A program made the position numbers and the translations under genes. A stretch of DNA of 64,000 bases from CAVTHW01 sp963734625 (GTDB lineage: Bacteria; Acidobacteriota; Terriglobia; Bryobacterales; Bryobacteraceae), in the NCBI GenBank assembly GCA_963734625.1, contig CAVTHW010000006.1, forward strand, positions 124,001 through 188,000, given 5' to 3'. How positions within the stretch are numbered: the stretch's first letter is position 1; every line of letters starts with the position of its first letter. The notes under the pieces were generated by a model, which was not told where the DNA came from, did no database searches, and saw only the letters and a list, made by a program, of their open reading frames with translations. Shown here piece after piece: positions 26,153 through 34,027 of the stretch.

Positions 26153-27195
26153 ATGTAGATCACTCGTGACTTGGCGCCCCTAGGAAGCTGGATCACGCGC
26201 CCGATCTCGTGATGCGGCTCGTCAAGCTTATCCAGCGCCTTCTTAGCTTGAGAGAGCTTGCGTGGCGGGATGGCCAGAATCATTCCTATGCCCAGATTGA
26301 ACGTCCGCCGGAAATCGTCCTCCCTAACGCGGCCTAGCTTTCTTAGTAGCTCGAATACCGCGGGGATCTTCCATGCAGCGGTGTCTATCTGGGCGGCGAG
26401 GCCGGGTGGCAGAATGCGCGGCGTATTATCCGTGATCCCTCCGCCGGTGATGTGGGCGGCTCCCCTCAGCAAGCCCGCTTGGTGAAGGGACTGGATCGGC
26501 TTCAAGTAGCTCTTGTGCACCTTCAGTAACTCGTCCGCCAGGCTGCACCCCAGTTCGGGAATGAACTTGTTCGGAGCATAGCGGGCCACCTCGAAGAACA
26601 GCTTTCTGGCGAGCGAGTATCCGTTGGTGTGAAGGCCGCTCGACGGCAGGCCGAGCAGCACGTCGCCGGGCTTGAGTGCTGCGCCAGTCATCATGCGGTT
26701 GCGCTCCACGCCCCCCACGATGAACCCGGCCAGGTCGTATTCTCCGGCCGCATAAAAGCCCGGCATCTCGGCGGTCTCGCCGCCTATCAACGCGCAGCCG
26801 TTGTTGCGGCAACCGCGCGCCAGGCCGCTGACCACCTGCGCCGCCACCGTAGCGTCCAGTTTGCCAACGGCGAAGTAATCCAAAAAGAACAGCGGCCGCG
26901 CGCCCTGAACTGCTATGTCATTAGTGCAATGGTTGACCAGATCCTCGCCCACGGTATCGTGACGGCCGGTCATGAAGGCCAGCCTGAGCTTAGTGCCAAC
27001 GCCGTCGGCCGAGCTTACCAGTACCGGGGCCTTCCATCCCGAGAGCCGGTAACCGGCGCCGAAGGTCCCAATGTCGGTGAGAACCCCCTGGCCGAAGGTC
27101 GAGCGCGCCAGCTTCTTGATGTGCCCAACAGCGAGATCGGATTCGTCGATGTTTACACCAGCGTCTTTGTAGGAGACAGGTTTCCTCATAGGCAT
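26149..27195 (-). CDS. purM: Phosphoribosylformylglycinamidine cyclo-ligase
   Basis: AIR synthetase, the fifth step of purine synthesis. The frame is open to 27258, but MPMRKPVSYKDAGVNIDESD at 27195 fits the conserved N terminus (YKDAGVDI). It has 348 residues. Signature parts are GFGAGYRLSGWKAPVLVSSA-like text near residue 45 (read here as TFGAGYRLSGWKAPVL), DGVGTKLRLAF, NHCTNDIAVQGARPLFFLDY near residue 95, and GGGITDNTPRILP near residue 255. It is paired with purN. A REP-like repeat lies upstream. Confidence 0.95.
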   Translation of the reverse strand: MPMRKPVSYKDAGVNIDESDLAVGHIKKLARSTFGQGVLTDIGTFGAGYRLSGWKAPVLVSSADGVGTKLRLAFMTGRHDTVGEDLVNHCTNDIAVQGARPLFFLDYFAVGKLDATVAAQVVSGLARGCRNNGCALIGGETAEMPGFYAAGEYDLAGFIVGGVERNRMMTGAALKPGDVLLGLPSSGLHTNGYSLARKLFFEVARYAPNKFIPELGCSLADELLKVHKSYLKPIQSLHQAGLLRGAAHITGGGITDNTPRILPPGLAAQIDTAAWKIPAVFELLRKLGRVREDDFRRTFNLGIGMILAIPPRKLSQAKKALDKLDEPHHEIGRVIQLPRGAKSRVIYI

Positions 27196-27248
27196 GGTAC
27201 TCGTAGAACTTAACAGTATAGCGGCACGGACGCCGGCGTGATTCAACA

Positions 27249-27387
27249 GTGTACGCAAAGACAGACTGCCCGTGTGGGGTCAGGCTTTCGCCTGCCGCCG
27301 GCTTTTGAGCCGGCGTTTCTTAGGGCTGGCGCAAGACGCCGGGCCGAAGCCCGGCCGCAGCCAGAAATGGCTGACCCCACAAGCACG
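27249..27387 (-). repeat. REP-like hairpin repeat, copy 1
   Basis: This repeat shares blocks with 45402-45499 in the opposite orientation: GTGTACGCAAAGACAG with one difference after it, GGGGTCAGGCTTTC, GCCTGCCGCCGG and GACGCCGGGC. GTCAG near the left and CTGAC near the right, plus GCCGGC/GCCGG pairs, make a multi-branched hairpin. It fills the gap between the divergent purM and dtd genes and may influence both. Confidence 0.75.
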
Positions 27388-27434
27388 CCGGCGATTCCAC
27401 TTCTATGAAGCACACCCTGCCATACTGGACACCT

Positions 27435-27887
27435 GTGCGAGCGGTAGTCCAAAGGGTAACGGAAGCTGAAGTGACGGTGGAAGGCCGGGTGGCCGGCAAG
27501 ATCGGTCCAGGCTTGCTCATTCTGCTGGCAGTAGCGAAACCGGACACGCGGCGCGACGCCGACTACATGGCCGACAAACTGGCCGGGTTGCGTGTTTTCG
27601 CTGACCACCACGGCAAGCTCAACAAGAGCGTCCTCGAGGCGGGCGGTAGCCTGTTGGTTGTTTCTCAGTTCACTCTTTACGGGGATGTAAGAAGAGGCCG
27701 CCGGCCGAGTTTCGACAAGGCCGCGGATCCGCAACAAGCCCGGGCTCTGTACGAGCACTTTGTGGAGGCGGCGCGCGGCCGCGGGCTCCGCGTCGAGACC
27801 GGAGTCTTTCAGGCCGACATGCAGGTGCGCCTGGTCAATGATGGTCCTGTAACTATCATTATCGATAGTGGTGAAATCATAACTTGA
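27435..27887 (+). CDS. dtd: D-aminoacyl-tRNA deacylase
   Basis: Removes D-amino acids wrongly attached to tRNA. GTG at 27435 is chosen because VRAVVQRVTEAEVTVEGRVA is the normal N terminus; an ATG at 27405 would add ten residues. About 150 residues. The active-site motif SLLVVSQFTLYGDVRRGRRP is near residue 80. The GP motif that faces the substrate is replaced by the late segment VRLVNDGPVTIIIDS, as in the family. It is transcribed divergently from purM. Confidence 0.94.
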   Translation: MRAVVQRVTEAEVTVEGRVAGKIGPGLLILLAVAKPDTRRDADYMADKLAGLRVFADHHGKLNKSVLEAGGSLLVVSQFTLYGDVRRGRRPSFDKAADPQQARALYEHFVEAARGRGLRVETGVFQADMQVRLVNDGPVTIIIDSGEIIT

Positions 27888-27914
27888 CAAAACTGATTGA
27901 GATAGTGGTATCGT
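27884..27914 (+). promoter_or_regulatory. Possible sigma-70 promoter for the small basic protein gene
   Basis: TTGACA at 27884-27889 and TATCGT at 27909-27914 are 19 bases apart, slightly longer than ideal. The -35 overlaps the dtd stop codon. A GGGAGA ribosome site follows just before ATG at 27931. Confidence 0.35.
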
Positions 27915-27930
27915 ATATTCGGGAGACAAT

Positions 27931-28206
27931 ATGCCCAGACATGCAAGAGCTATTCAAGATGCTTCCTTCCTCAACGCCGCGCTAGAGGGACTCGAGATGC
28001 AGCGCCGAAGGATCGAAGAACAGATAGGGCAAGTGCGCGCCATGCTTGGCGGCCGTAAGGCGGGAGTGGCAGCCGGCAGGTCGGGCGCCAAACCGGCTCG
28101 GAAACGGCAACTCAGTCCGCAAGCGCGGAAGCGGATCGCCAACGCGCAAAAGAAACGTTGGGCCGAGTATCGCAAGAAGCAGGCGGCACAGGCTAAAGAG
28201 GGCTGA
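27931..28206 (+). CDS. Small highly basic hypothetical protein
   Basis: A protein of 91 residues. The first 45 form a probable amphipathic helix or coiled coil (NAALEGLEMQRRRIEEQIGQ). The second half is rich in Lys, Arg and Ala (KPARKRQLSPQARKRIANAQ followed by KKRWAEYRKK). Basic tails with SPQARxRIAxAQKKRW appear in small unannotated proteins of this phylum and in nucleoid-type proteins; nucleic-acid binding is a guess. It has its own probable promoter and stands alone between dtd and a convergent membrane enzyme. Confidence 0.6.
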   Translation: MPRHARAIQDASFLNAALEGLEMQRRRIEEQIGQVRAMLGGRKAGVAAGRSGAKPARKRQLSPQARKRIANAQKKRWAEYRKKQAAQAKEG

Positions 28207-28221
28207 TTCGCAGGCGGCCCC

Positions 28222-28863
28222 CTACTTGAGCCCGGACCCCACGGCCGCCTGTTTGTTTTCCGGAGTAAGCTCCGATTTTTCCATGCGTCTGGTCTCCTGC
28301 CAGGTGTAGAGCAAGCGGGAGATTACAGTCACATTGGAAAGCACGGCGATCACCCACAGCACGGGCGCCATGCGTCCGAAGAACGCCCCGATGATAAGCA
28401 GGACTATCCGCTCGGGACGCTCCATGAAGCCGACCTTGCAGAGAGCGATCGTGCACTCGGCGCGCGCGCGCGTGTAGCTCACCATCACCGAGCCCGTCAT
28501 CACTACGGCCGTAAGCACCACGTATAGGTAGCGATTAATCGACGCGTAGTAAACCAGCAGGCCCATCAGCAGAACCAGATCGGAATACCGGTCCAAAACC
28601 GAGTCGAAGAAGCCGCCGAAACGCGTCACCCGGTTGGTCTGGCGCGCTACGCGCCCGTCCATCATGTCGAAAAGGCCCGCCCCCATGATGACGCCCCCCG
28701 CCGCGAAAAACTGGCCCGAGGCCAGCAGCGCCGCGGCGGCCCCGTTGACCAGCAGGCCCATGAACGTCAGTACATTGGGGTGAATGCGCGACAACACCAG
28801 CGCCCGCACTGGCAATAGAAGCACCTTGTCGCAGGCAATCCCAATCGCACGCGTGACTGTCAT
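28222..28863 (-). CDS. CDP-alcohol phosphatidyltransferase family enzyme
   Basis: Inner-membrane enzyme that joins a CDP-activated lipid to an alcohol acceptor. MTVTRAIGIACDKVLLLPVR at 28863 is preferred as start (the frame is open to 28896). The catalytic motif DGRVARQTNRVTRFGGFFDS followed by VLDR fits DGx2ARx8Gx3Dx3D exactly, near residue 70. Several transmembrane helices follow. Length is about 213 residues, compatible with phosphatidylinositol-phosphate or phosphatidylglycerophosphate synthase-like members; the acceptor cannot be told. It follows greA by 25 bases. Confidence 0.85.
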   Translation of the reverse strand: MTVTRAIGIACDKVLLLPVRALVLSRIHPNVLTFMGLLVNGAAAALLASGQFFAAGGVIMGAGLFDMMDGRVARQTNRVTRFGGFFDSVLDRYSDLVLLMGLLVYYASINRYLYVVLTAVVMTGSVMVSYTRARAECTIALCKVGFMERPERIVLLIIGAFFGRMAPVLWVIAVLSNVTVISRLLYTWQETRRMEKSELTPENKQAAVGSGLK

Positions 28864-28888
28864 CTGCGCTTCTTTCCGATCCCGCCCG

Positions 28889-29359
28889 TCATTCAACCGC
28901 GTCGTGGATAGTCAAAAGCTTGACGATTTCCATCTCCCGGACCCCGCCCGGGATGTTGATCCTGACTACGTCTCCCAGCCCCTTGCCGAGCAAGCCGCGC
29001 CCGATCGGAGAACTGGTCGAGATCCGTCCGGCTGGCGCGTCGGCTTCCTCGCTGGTGACTATCTTATATGTGATTTCCTGATCCTTCTGCATGTCCAGGA
29101 CAACCACCGTGGAGCCCAGACCAACCTTGTCTAGAGGCAGCCTCGAGAGGTCCACCATGGACATCTCGCCCAGGCGTTTCTTGAGCTGGCCCAGGCGGGC
29201 GTTTACAAAACCCTGGCGTTCCTTAGCGGCGTGGTACTCCGCATTCTCGCTGAGATCGCCGTGCGCCCGCGCCTTCAGAATCTCTTTCGGCAACTCGTGC
29301 CGGAACTCGTGTTCGAGGGTCGCTATCTCCTCTTGGAGCTTCTTCTTGATATCTTCCAT
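28889..29359 (-). CDS. greA: Transcription elongation factor GreA
   Basis: Stimulates transcript cleavage by backtracked RNA polymerase. The frame is open to 29389, but the -10 element TATAAT lies on that first ATG, so ATG 29359 (MEDIKKKLQEEIATLEHEFR) is chosen, preceded by GGGAGCGG. Length is 156 residues, normal for GreA. The coiled-coil tip has GDLSENAEYHAAKERQGF with its acidic pair, and the C-terminal domain has SSPIGRGLLGKGLGDVVRI. Confidence 0.95.
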   Translation of the reverse strand: MEDIKKKLQEEIATLEHEFRHELPKEILKARAHGDLSENAEYHAAKERQGFVNARLGQLKKRLGEMSMVDLSRLPLDKVGLGSTVVVLDMQKDQEITYKIVTSEEADAPAGRISTSSPIGRGLLGKGLGDVVRINIPGGVREMEIVKLLTIHDAVE

Positions 29360-29387
29360 GAAGGCGGGGAGCCGCTCCCAGATGCTC

Positions 29388-29393
29388 ATTATA
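29388..29393 (-). promoter_or_regulatory. -10 element for greA
   Basis: A perfect TATAAT on the minus strand (29393-29388). A weak -35 (TGTCAA, 17 bases away) faces the rpmH promoter back to back. Its overlap with the upstream ATG is what moves the greA start to 29359. Confidence 0.55.
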
Positions 29394-29410
29394 GAGCATA
29401 AGCCGCCGGT

Positions 29411-29440
29411 TTGACACCCGTCCCTACCCCCACCTATACT
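29411..29440 (+). promoter_or_regulatory. Strong sigma-70 promoter of the rpmH-mnmE cluster
   Basis: TTGACA (29411-29416) and TATACT (29435-29440) with an 18-base spacer. It lies 80 bases ahead of rpmH and is divergent from the greA -10, so the 60-base interval works as a two-way control region. Confidence 0.8.
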
Positions 29441-29519
29441 GGGAGTTCAGAACGAAGGGATAATCCTGCCGCGGGGCTTGCGGGAAGCGCAGCGTGCCCG
29501 CTCGGGGCTGCACACGTAA

Positions 29520-29684
29520 ATGCCGAAACGTACATTCCAGCCGAACAATCGAAAACGCGCCAAGACCCACGGATTCAGGGTGCGGATGCGGACCAAGGAC
29601 GGCCGGGCCGTGCTGGCGCGCCGCCGGGCGAGGGGCCGTAAGAAGCTGACCGTCAGTTCCGAAAGAGCCGTTCGTTACGCCTAG
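29520..29684 (+). CDS. rpmH: 50S ribosomal protein L34
   Basis: A ribosomal protein of 54 residues at 29520: MPKRTFQPNNRKRAKTHGFR, then VRMRTKDGRAVLARRRARGR and a short tail ending RYA. The first part is the nearly invariant L34 signature. It is somewhat longer than the common 44-46 residues because of the tail KKLTVSSERAVRYA. It is the first gene of the conserved rpmH-rnpA-yidD-yidC cluster that usually lies near the chromosome origin. Confidence 0.97.
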   Translation: MPKRTFQPNNRKRAKTHGFRVRMRTKDGRAVLARRRARGRKKLTVSSERAVRYA

Positions 29685-29736
29685 CAAACCGATCCAGGGC
29701 GCGAAACAAGATTGGTCCTTCCCCCGGAGCGCTCGA

Positions 29737-30054
29737 TTGCTCCGGCGAGCAGATTTCCAGAAGGTGTACGACCTTGGGTTTCGGATGTCAGGCCCTTTCT
29801 TTTCGGGGATCTGTCACCGGGCCGAAGGGCAGGCTCAAGCCAGAGTCGGATTCGCGGTTCCAAACGCGCTGGGCGGTAGTGTGGTTCGTAATCGGCTGAA
29901 ACGCCGGTTGCGGGAGGCGGCTCGCACCAGCTCCGCCAGGCCCGGGGAGGGATGGGATGTCGTCATCCAGGCCAGACGAGGAGCTTTGGAAGCGCCGTTC
30001 GGCGATCTGAAGAGAGAGGTTGAGAGGCTTTTCTCGCGATGCGCGCATTCATAG
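29737..30054 (+). CDS. rnpA: Ribonuclease P protein component
   Basis: Protein cofactor of RNase P in tRNA 5' maturation. It has 105 residues from a TTG start at 29737; the codons just upstream (FPRSAR) are typical of RnpA N termini, but no start codon precedes them in frame. The RNR box is complete: NALGGSVVRNRLKRRLREAA near residue 45, basic and surface exposed. It follows rpmH by 52 bases and overlaps yidD by 16. Confidence 0.92.
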   Translation: MLRRADFQKVYDLGFRMSGPFFSGICHRAEGQAQARVGFAVPNALGGSVVRNRLKRRLREAARTSSARPGEGWDVVIQARRGALEAPFGDLKREVERLFSRCAHS

Positions 30055-30284
30055 TCGGCCTCCTGCGCTTCTACAAACGCTGGATCTCCCCCTGCCTGCC
30101 GTCGGCCTGCCGATTTGAGCCCACCTGTTCGGAGTACATGCGGGAGGCCGTCGAAAGGCATGGGATTGCGCGGGGAACTTGGCTCGGGATGAAGCGCCTG
30201 GTGCGGTGCCACCCCTTCCACGCGGGCGGCTATGACCCACTTCCCGAAACAGAGCCGCGATCGTCAGGGAGCGGAATCCGGTAG
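30039..30284 (+). CDS. yidD: Membrane protein insertion efficiency factor YidD
   Basis: Small membrane-associated helper of YidC. It has 81 residues with the family text RFYKRWISPCLPSACRFEPT followed by CSEYMREAVERHG, including the three conserved cysteines. RLVRCHPFHAGGYDPLP is the normal C-terminal block. It overlaps rnpA and precedes yidC by 21 bases. Confidence 0.95.
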   Translation: MRAFIVGLLRFYKRWISPCLPSACRFEPTCSEYMREAVERHGIARGTWLGMKRLVRCHPFHAGGYDPLPETEPRSSGSGIR

Positions 30285-30305
30285 CGAAAGCCTAGGTTAG
30301 AAGCA

Positions 30306-32009
30306 ATGGCCGATCCAACTCCAACTCAAGACAAGAAGCAAGACGAAGGGCTGTCCATGGAGAAAAGGTTGCTGATAGCCTTCATCCTCATGGGCGCGGT
30401 CCTGTTTCTGATGCCGTACTTCAACCAGCAGCCGGCGTCCCAGACCAAGGCGCCGCAGCCTGCCAAGGTCCAGACGCCGCCCGTTGCGGCTGCCGTGCAA
30501 CCGGCCGCAGCTCCGCAGCCTCCCGCCTCCATCGGCCAGGTATCGGCCGGCGCCGAGGAGACGCTGGTCGTCAACACGGACCTCTACCGCGTCGCTTTCT
30601 CCAACCGCGGGGCGGTCGTGCAGAGCTGGATTCTGAAGCGGTACAAGGACGGCGCCGGAAAGCCGCTGGAGTTGGTGAACGCGGGCGCGGCGGCAAAAGC
30701 AGGCTACCCCTTCTCGCTCGCGTTCGGGAACCAGAAGCCTCCCATCGACGTCAATCAAGCCCTGTTCGCGGTCAAGCCGGCCGCGGACGGTCTCGGCGCC
30801 GACTACGAGTTTTCGGATGGCCGCGTCGCAGTGAAGAAGTCTTTCCGGTTCCAGAAGAACTCCTACCTGTCGGAGATTTCCTCCTCCGCGACGGCGGACG
30901 GCAAGCTGCTGCCGCAAGTGCTGGCTTGGCGGGGGGGCTTCGGCGATCGAACGGCGCCAGGTCATGCCAACGGCCTCCACAGCCTGTACTTCGACTCAGC
31001 GGCGAATAAGCTGGTGGTCCAGCAGGCCAAGGCAGCCAAGGATGGCCCGGTTTCGAGCGTCGGGGCTTACTCGTTCGCAGGCATCGAAGACAGTTACTTC
31101 ACCGCCGTCGTCCTGGACGGGGGCCGGCCATTCGAAATCAAGACCTTCAGCGACTCTATTTCTCCCGCGGCGGGCGCTGCCGAAGTTGCTCACCTGGGAG
31201 TGGGCGTGGGCGGAGCCGGCGAGAACCGCTTCTCGATCTTTGTGGGGCCCAAGAACATCGACATTCTGCGCAGTGTCAATCCGAAGCTCGAGCAGGTGGT
31301 GGATTTCGGCTGGTTCGCCCTGATCGCCAAGCCGCTGTTTCTGGCGCTGAACTGGACCACCAACAATTGGGTTCATAACTACGGCTGGTCTATCGTCGTC
31401 GTGACCGTGATCATCAATTTCTTGCTTCTGCCCTTGAAGTACACGAGCCTGAAGTCGATGAAGAAGATGCAGGTTCTTCAGCCCCAGATCGCAGCCATCA
31501 ACGAGAAGTACAAGGGTATTCCCCTGCGTGATCCGCGGAAGACCGAGCAGAACCAGGAGGTCATGGATCTGTACAAGAAGAACGGCGTGAACCCCATGGG
31601 CGGTTGCGTGCCGATGATTCTCCAGATTCCGTTCTTCTATGCCTACTACAAGGTCTTGACTGTCGCGATCGAAATGCGCGGGGCCAACTGGTTGTGGGTC
31701 GCCGACTTATCCCAGCCCGAAACCCTCCCGATCCGCATCCTGCCGGTGGCCATGATCGTCAGTCAGTTCATCATGCAGAAGATGACCCCCACCACCAGCG
31801 TGGACCCGTCCCAGCAGAAGGTCATGCTGCTGATGCCTCTTATGCTCGGCTTCATGTTCTACGGGGTTTCCAGCGGTCTGGTGTTATACTGGTTGACCGG
31901 TAACTTGGTGGGTATCGCCCAGCAGTGGTTCTTCAATCGAGGGTCGGCTCCGGTTGTAGCGATACCGGCCGCCCAGAAGTCGAAGGCCGGAAAGGCCGCT
32001 AGAAAATAA
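30306..32009 (+). CDS. yidC: Membrane protein insertase YidC
   Basis: Inserts and folds inner-membrane proteins. It has 567 residues: an N-terminal helix (about 20-40, LLIAFILMGAVLFLMPYFNQ), a Pro/Ala/Gln-rich linker, the periplasmic beta domain (about 80-345), and the conserved five-helix insertase core. The core has WSIVVVTVIINFLLLPLKYT near residue 375, KYKGIPLRDPRKTEQNQEVM in the cytoplasmic loop and LVLYWLTGNLVGIAQQWFFN at the end. The layout is that of Gram-negative YidC. Confidence 0.96.
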   Translation: MADPTPTQDKKQDEGLSMEKRLLIAFILMGAVLFLMPYFNQQPASQTKAPQPAKVQTPPVAAAVQPAAAPQPPASIGQVSAGAEETLVVNTDLYRVAFSNRGAVVQSWILKRYKDGAGKPLELVNAGAAAKAGYPFSLAFGNQKPPIDVNQALFAVKPAADGLGADYEFSDGRVAVKKSFRFQKNSYLSEISSSATADGKLLPQVLAWRGGFGDRTAPGHANGLHSLYFDSAANKLVVQQAKAAKDGPVSSVGAYSFAGIEDSYFTAVVLDGGRPFEIKTFSDSISPAAGAAEVAHLGVGVGGAGENRFSIFVGPKNIDILRSVNPKLEQVVDFGWFALIAKPLFLALNWTTNNWVHNYGWSIVVVTVIINFLLLPLKYTSLKSMKKMQVLQPQIAAINEKYKGIPLRDPRKTEQNQEVMDLYKKNGVNPMGGCVPMILQIPFFYAYYKVLTVAIEMRGANWLWVADLSQPETLPIRILPVAMIVSQFIMQKMTPTTSVDPSQQKVMLLMPLMLGFMFYGVSSGLVLYWLTGNLVGIAQQWFFNRGSAPVVAIPAAQKSKAGKAARK

Positions 32010-32011
32010 CC

Positions 32012-32581
32012 GTGAGCGCATCAAAATATTCGGCCGAGTCACTAGGCCCGCGAATAGATGAATTTCTCAATCCGGTTCTCAAGCTTGCCGATTTCCAGCT
32101 AAAGCATAAGATCGAGAACGCGCATAGTCCGCATCCGGACATCGAGAACCCGGAAGTCGTGGTCAAGTTCTCCGGCCCGGACGTCGGCTTGCTTCTCAAT
32201 AACCGGGCTGAGTTAATGCTCGCGCTGGAGCACGTGACCATGGAAGCCCTGGGCATGCCGCCCGAGCACCATGCGCTTTTGTGCTTCGACGCCGACGACT
32301 ATCGGATGCTGCGAATCGAGGAGCTTAGGTTGAGCGCCTCGGCGGCCGCCGAGAAGGTGCGTCACACGGGCGTGCCGTTCACCTTCAACCCCATGAGCAG
32401 CCGCGAGCGCCGCGTCCTCCACCTGGCGCTGCGCAACGAGGGCGGGGTGCGCAGCGAAAGCTCCGGTTTCGGCGGCCATCGCCAGGTCGTGCTCTATCCG
32501 GAAGGCGCGTCTTCGGCGCCGCAGGCAGCTCCGCTCGGTCCCGCGGGTCCCCAGTATTCCACGCGCCACCGGCGGCGCTAG
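32012..32581 (+). CDS. jag: KH-R3H RNA-binding protein (Jag/KhpB)
   Basis: RNA-binding protein commonly coded after yidC. It has 189 residues from GTG at 32012, 2 bases after yidC. A KH-like segment (PEVVVKFSGPDVGLLLNNRA followed by ELMLALEHV) spans residues 45-80, and an R3H domain follows, with FNPMSSRERRVLHLALRNEG near residue 125 (the R-x3-H pattern). The C-terminal tail is Pro/Ala-rich and ends in basic residues. The Jag N-terminal domain of Firmicutes is missing, as is usual in this phylum. Confidence 0.85.
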   Translation: MSASKYSAESLGPRIDEFLNPVLKLADFQLKHKIENAHSPHPDIENPEVVVKFSGPDVGLLLNNRAELMLALEHVTMEALGMPPEHHALLCFDADDYRMLRIEELRLSASAAAEKVRHTGVPFTFNPMSSRERRVLHLALRNEGGVRSESSGFGGHRQVVLYPEGASSAPQAAPLGPAGPQYSTRHRRR

Positions 32582-32593
32582 CCAGGTGCATCT

Positions 32594-32657
32594 CGCCAAG
32601 ACGCAAAGGCGCAAAGATGCTCATGTGTTACTTTGCGTCTTGGCGTCTTTGCGTGAG
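32594..32657 (+). repeat. Perfect 15-bp inverted repeat (AAGACGCAAAG family), copy 1
   Basis: CGCCAAGACGCAAAG (32594-32608) pairs perfectly with CTTTGCGTCTTGGCG (32631-32645) around a 22-base loop. The following 19 bases at 32639-32657 recur exactly at 41596-41614. It lies between jag and mnmE in the same operon and could attenuate transcription into mnmE. Confidence 0.8.
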
Positions 32658-32674
32658 CTCTTTTCCGGGGACCC

Positions 32675-34027
32675 TTGAACCTCGCCGACACCATCGTCGC
32701 GATTTCCACCCCGCCCGGCCGGGGGGGCCTGGGTGTGGTGCGTCTCTCTGGTCCCGAGTCGCGCGCCATCGCTGAACGGATCTTGAGCTTTCAGAGTGAG
32801 CCGGGCCTGCGCTCGTGGGGCGCCGCGCTGGCTACTCTGGCCGATGCGCAGGGCCATAACATCGACCAGGTCGTGGCGACCTGGTTCGAACGGCCGCGCT
32901 CCTTCACCGCCGAAGATGTCGTCGAGATCGCCTGCCACGGTTCTCCCGTCGTTCTGCGCCACCTGGTCGAGCGCGCCTGCGAGGCTGGCGCGCGTCCGGC
33001 CGAACCGGGCGAGTTCACCCTGCGCGCCTTCCTCAACGGGCGAATCGATTTGCCCCAAGCCGAGGCCATCCGCGACTTGATTGAGGCCACCACGCTTTAC
33101 CAGGCGAAAGTCGCGGCCCGGCAAATCGAGGGCTCTGTTTCCCTGCTCCTGGCGCCCCTGAAAGAGCAGCTTCTGGATCTCGTCTCCCTCCTCGAAGCGG
33201 GCATCGACTTCGCCGAAGACGACGTCCCGGCCGCGGCGACCGAGACGATCGTCGAACGCTTGGACTCGATTCTCGAAGATCTGCGGCGGCTGGCCGGGAG
33301 TTTCTCCTATGGGCGGCTGGTCCACTCCGGGATGTCGCTGGCCATCGTGGGCCGGCCCAACGTGGGCAAGAGCAGCCTGTTCAACCGCTTATTGGAGCGG
33401 GAGCGGGCCATTGTGACCGAGATTCCGGGAACCACCCGGGACCTGGTCTCCGAGACCGCTTCGCTCGATGGCGTGCCGGTCCGGTACATGGATACGGCGG
33501 GGATCCGGGACGCCGGGGACGCGATCGAGACGCTGGGAATCGAGCGCAGCTACCGCGCCATGGCGGACGCCGACGTGACCCTGGTGGTCATCGATCTTTC
33601 CGCTCCCATCGCGGCGATGGACCTGACCCTGCTGGCCAAAGCCCGCGAGCAGGGCAGGTTCGTAATGGTCGGGAACAAATGCGACCTTCCGAGGCTCGCC
33701 CAAACCAGCGAGGATCTGACCGTCGTCTCGGCGCTGACGGGGGAGGGAATCGAAGCCCTGAAGCGGAGTATCCTGGCGCGGGTCTCTCCGGCCGGGGGAT
33801 GGGGAGCGGAGGCCGATTTCATCACCAGCATCCGGCACGAGCAACTGTTGCGGGAGTGCCTGGCCAGCCTGGAGAAGGCGCGCGGGGCCGCCGTCGATGG
33901 CATCCCCCACGAAATGCTCCTGCTGGACCTCTACGGCGCGCTTCAACCCCTCGACGCCATCACCGGAGCGACTACCGCCGACGACATTCTAAACCGGATC
34001 TTCTCCACCTTCTGTATCGGTAAGTAG
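32675..34027 (+). CDS. mnmE: tRNA modification GTPase MnmE
   Basis: With MnmG makes the 5-carboxymethylaminomethyl group of wobble uridine. It has 450 residues from TTG at 32675. The N-terminal folate-binding domain reads MNLADTIVAISTPPGRGGLG. The G domain (about residues 215-370) has GRPNVGKSSLFN, PGTTRDLV, DTAGIRD and NKCD. The C terminus ends IFSTFCIGK, with the essential cysteine motif. Its last 39 bases overlap nusB on the other strand. Confidence 0.96.
   Translation: MNLADTIVAISTPPGRGGLGVVRLSGPESRAIAERILSFQSEPGLRSWGAALATLADAQGHNIDQVVATWFERPRSFTAEDVVEIACHGSPVVLRHLVERACEAGARPAEPGEFTLRAFLNGRIDLPQAEAIRDLIEATTLYQAKVAARQIEGSVSLLLAPLKEQLLDLVSLLEAGIDFAEDDVPAAATETIVERLDSILEDLRRLAGSFSYGRLVHSGMSLAIVGRPNVGKSSLFNRLLERERAIVTEIPGTTRDLVSETASLDGVPVRYMDTAGIRDAGDAIETLGIERSYRAMADADVTLVVIDLSAPIAAMDLTLLAKAREQGRFVMVGNKCDLPRLAQTSEDLTVVSALTGEGIEALKRSILARVSPAGGWGAEADFITSIRHEQLLRECLASLEKARGAAVDGIPHEMLLLDLYGALQPLDAITGATTADDILNRIFSTFCIGK

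Noticed and set aside
29411..29641. A 76-codon frame covering the start of rpmH
   Set aside because: It starts at the -35 element of the promoter and runs out of frame through the L34 gene, whose own frame is a perfect family match.
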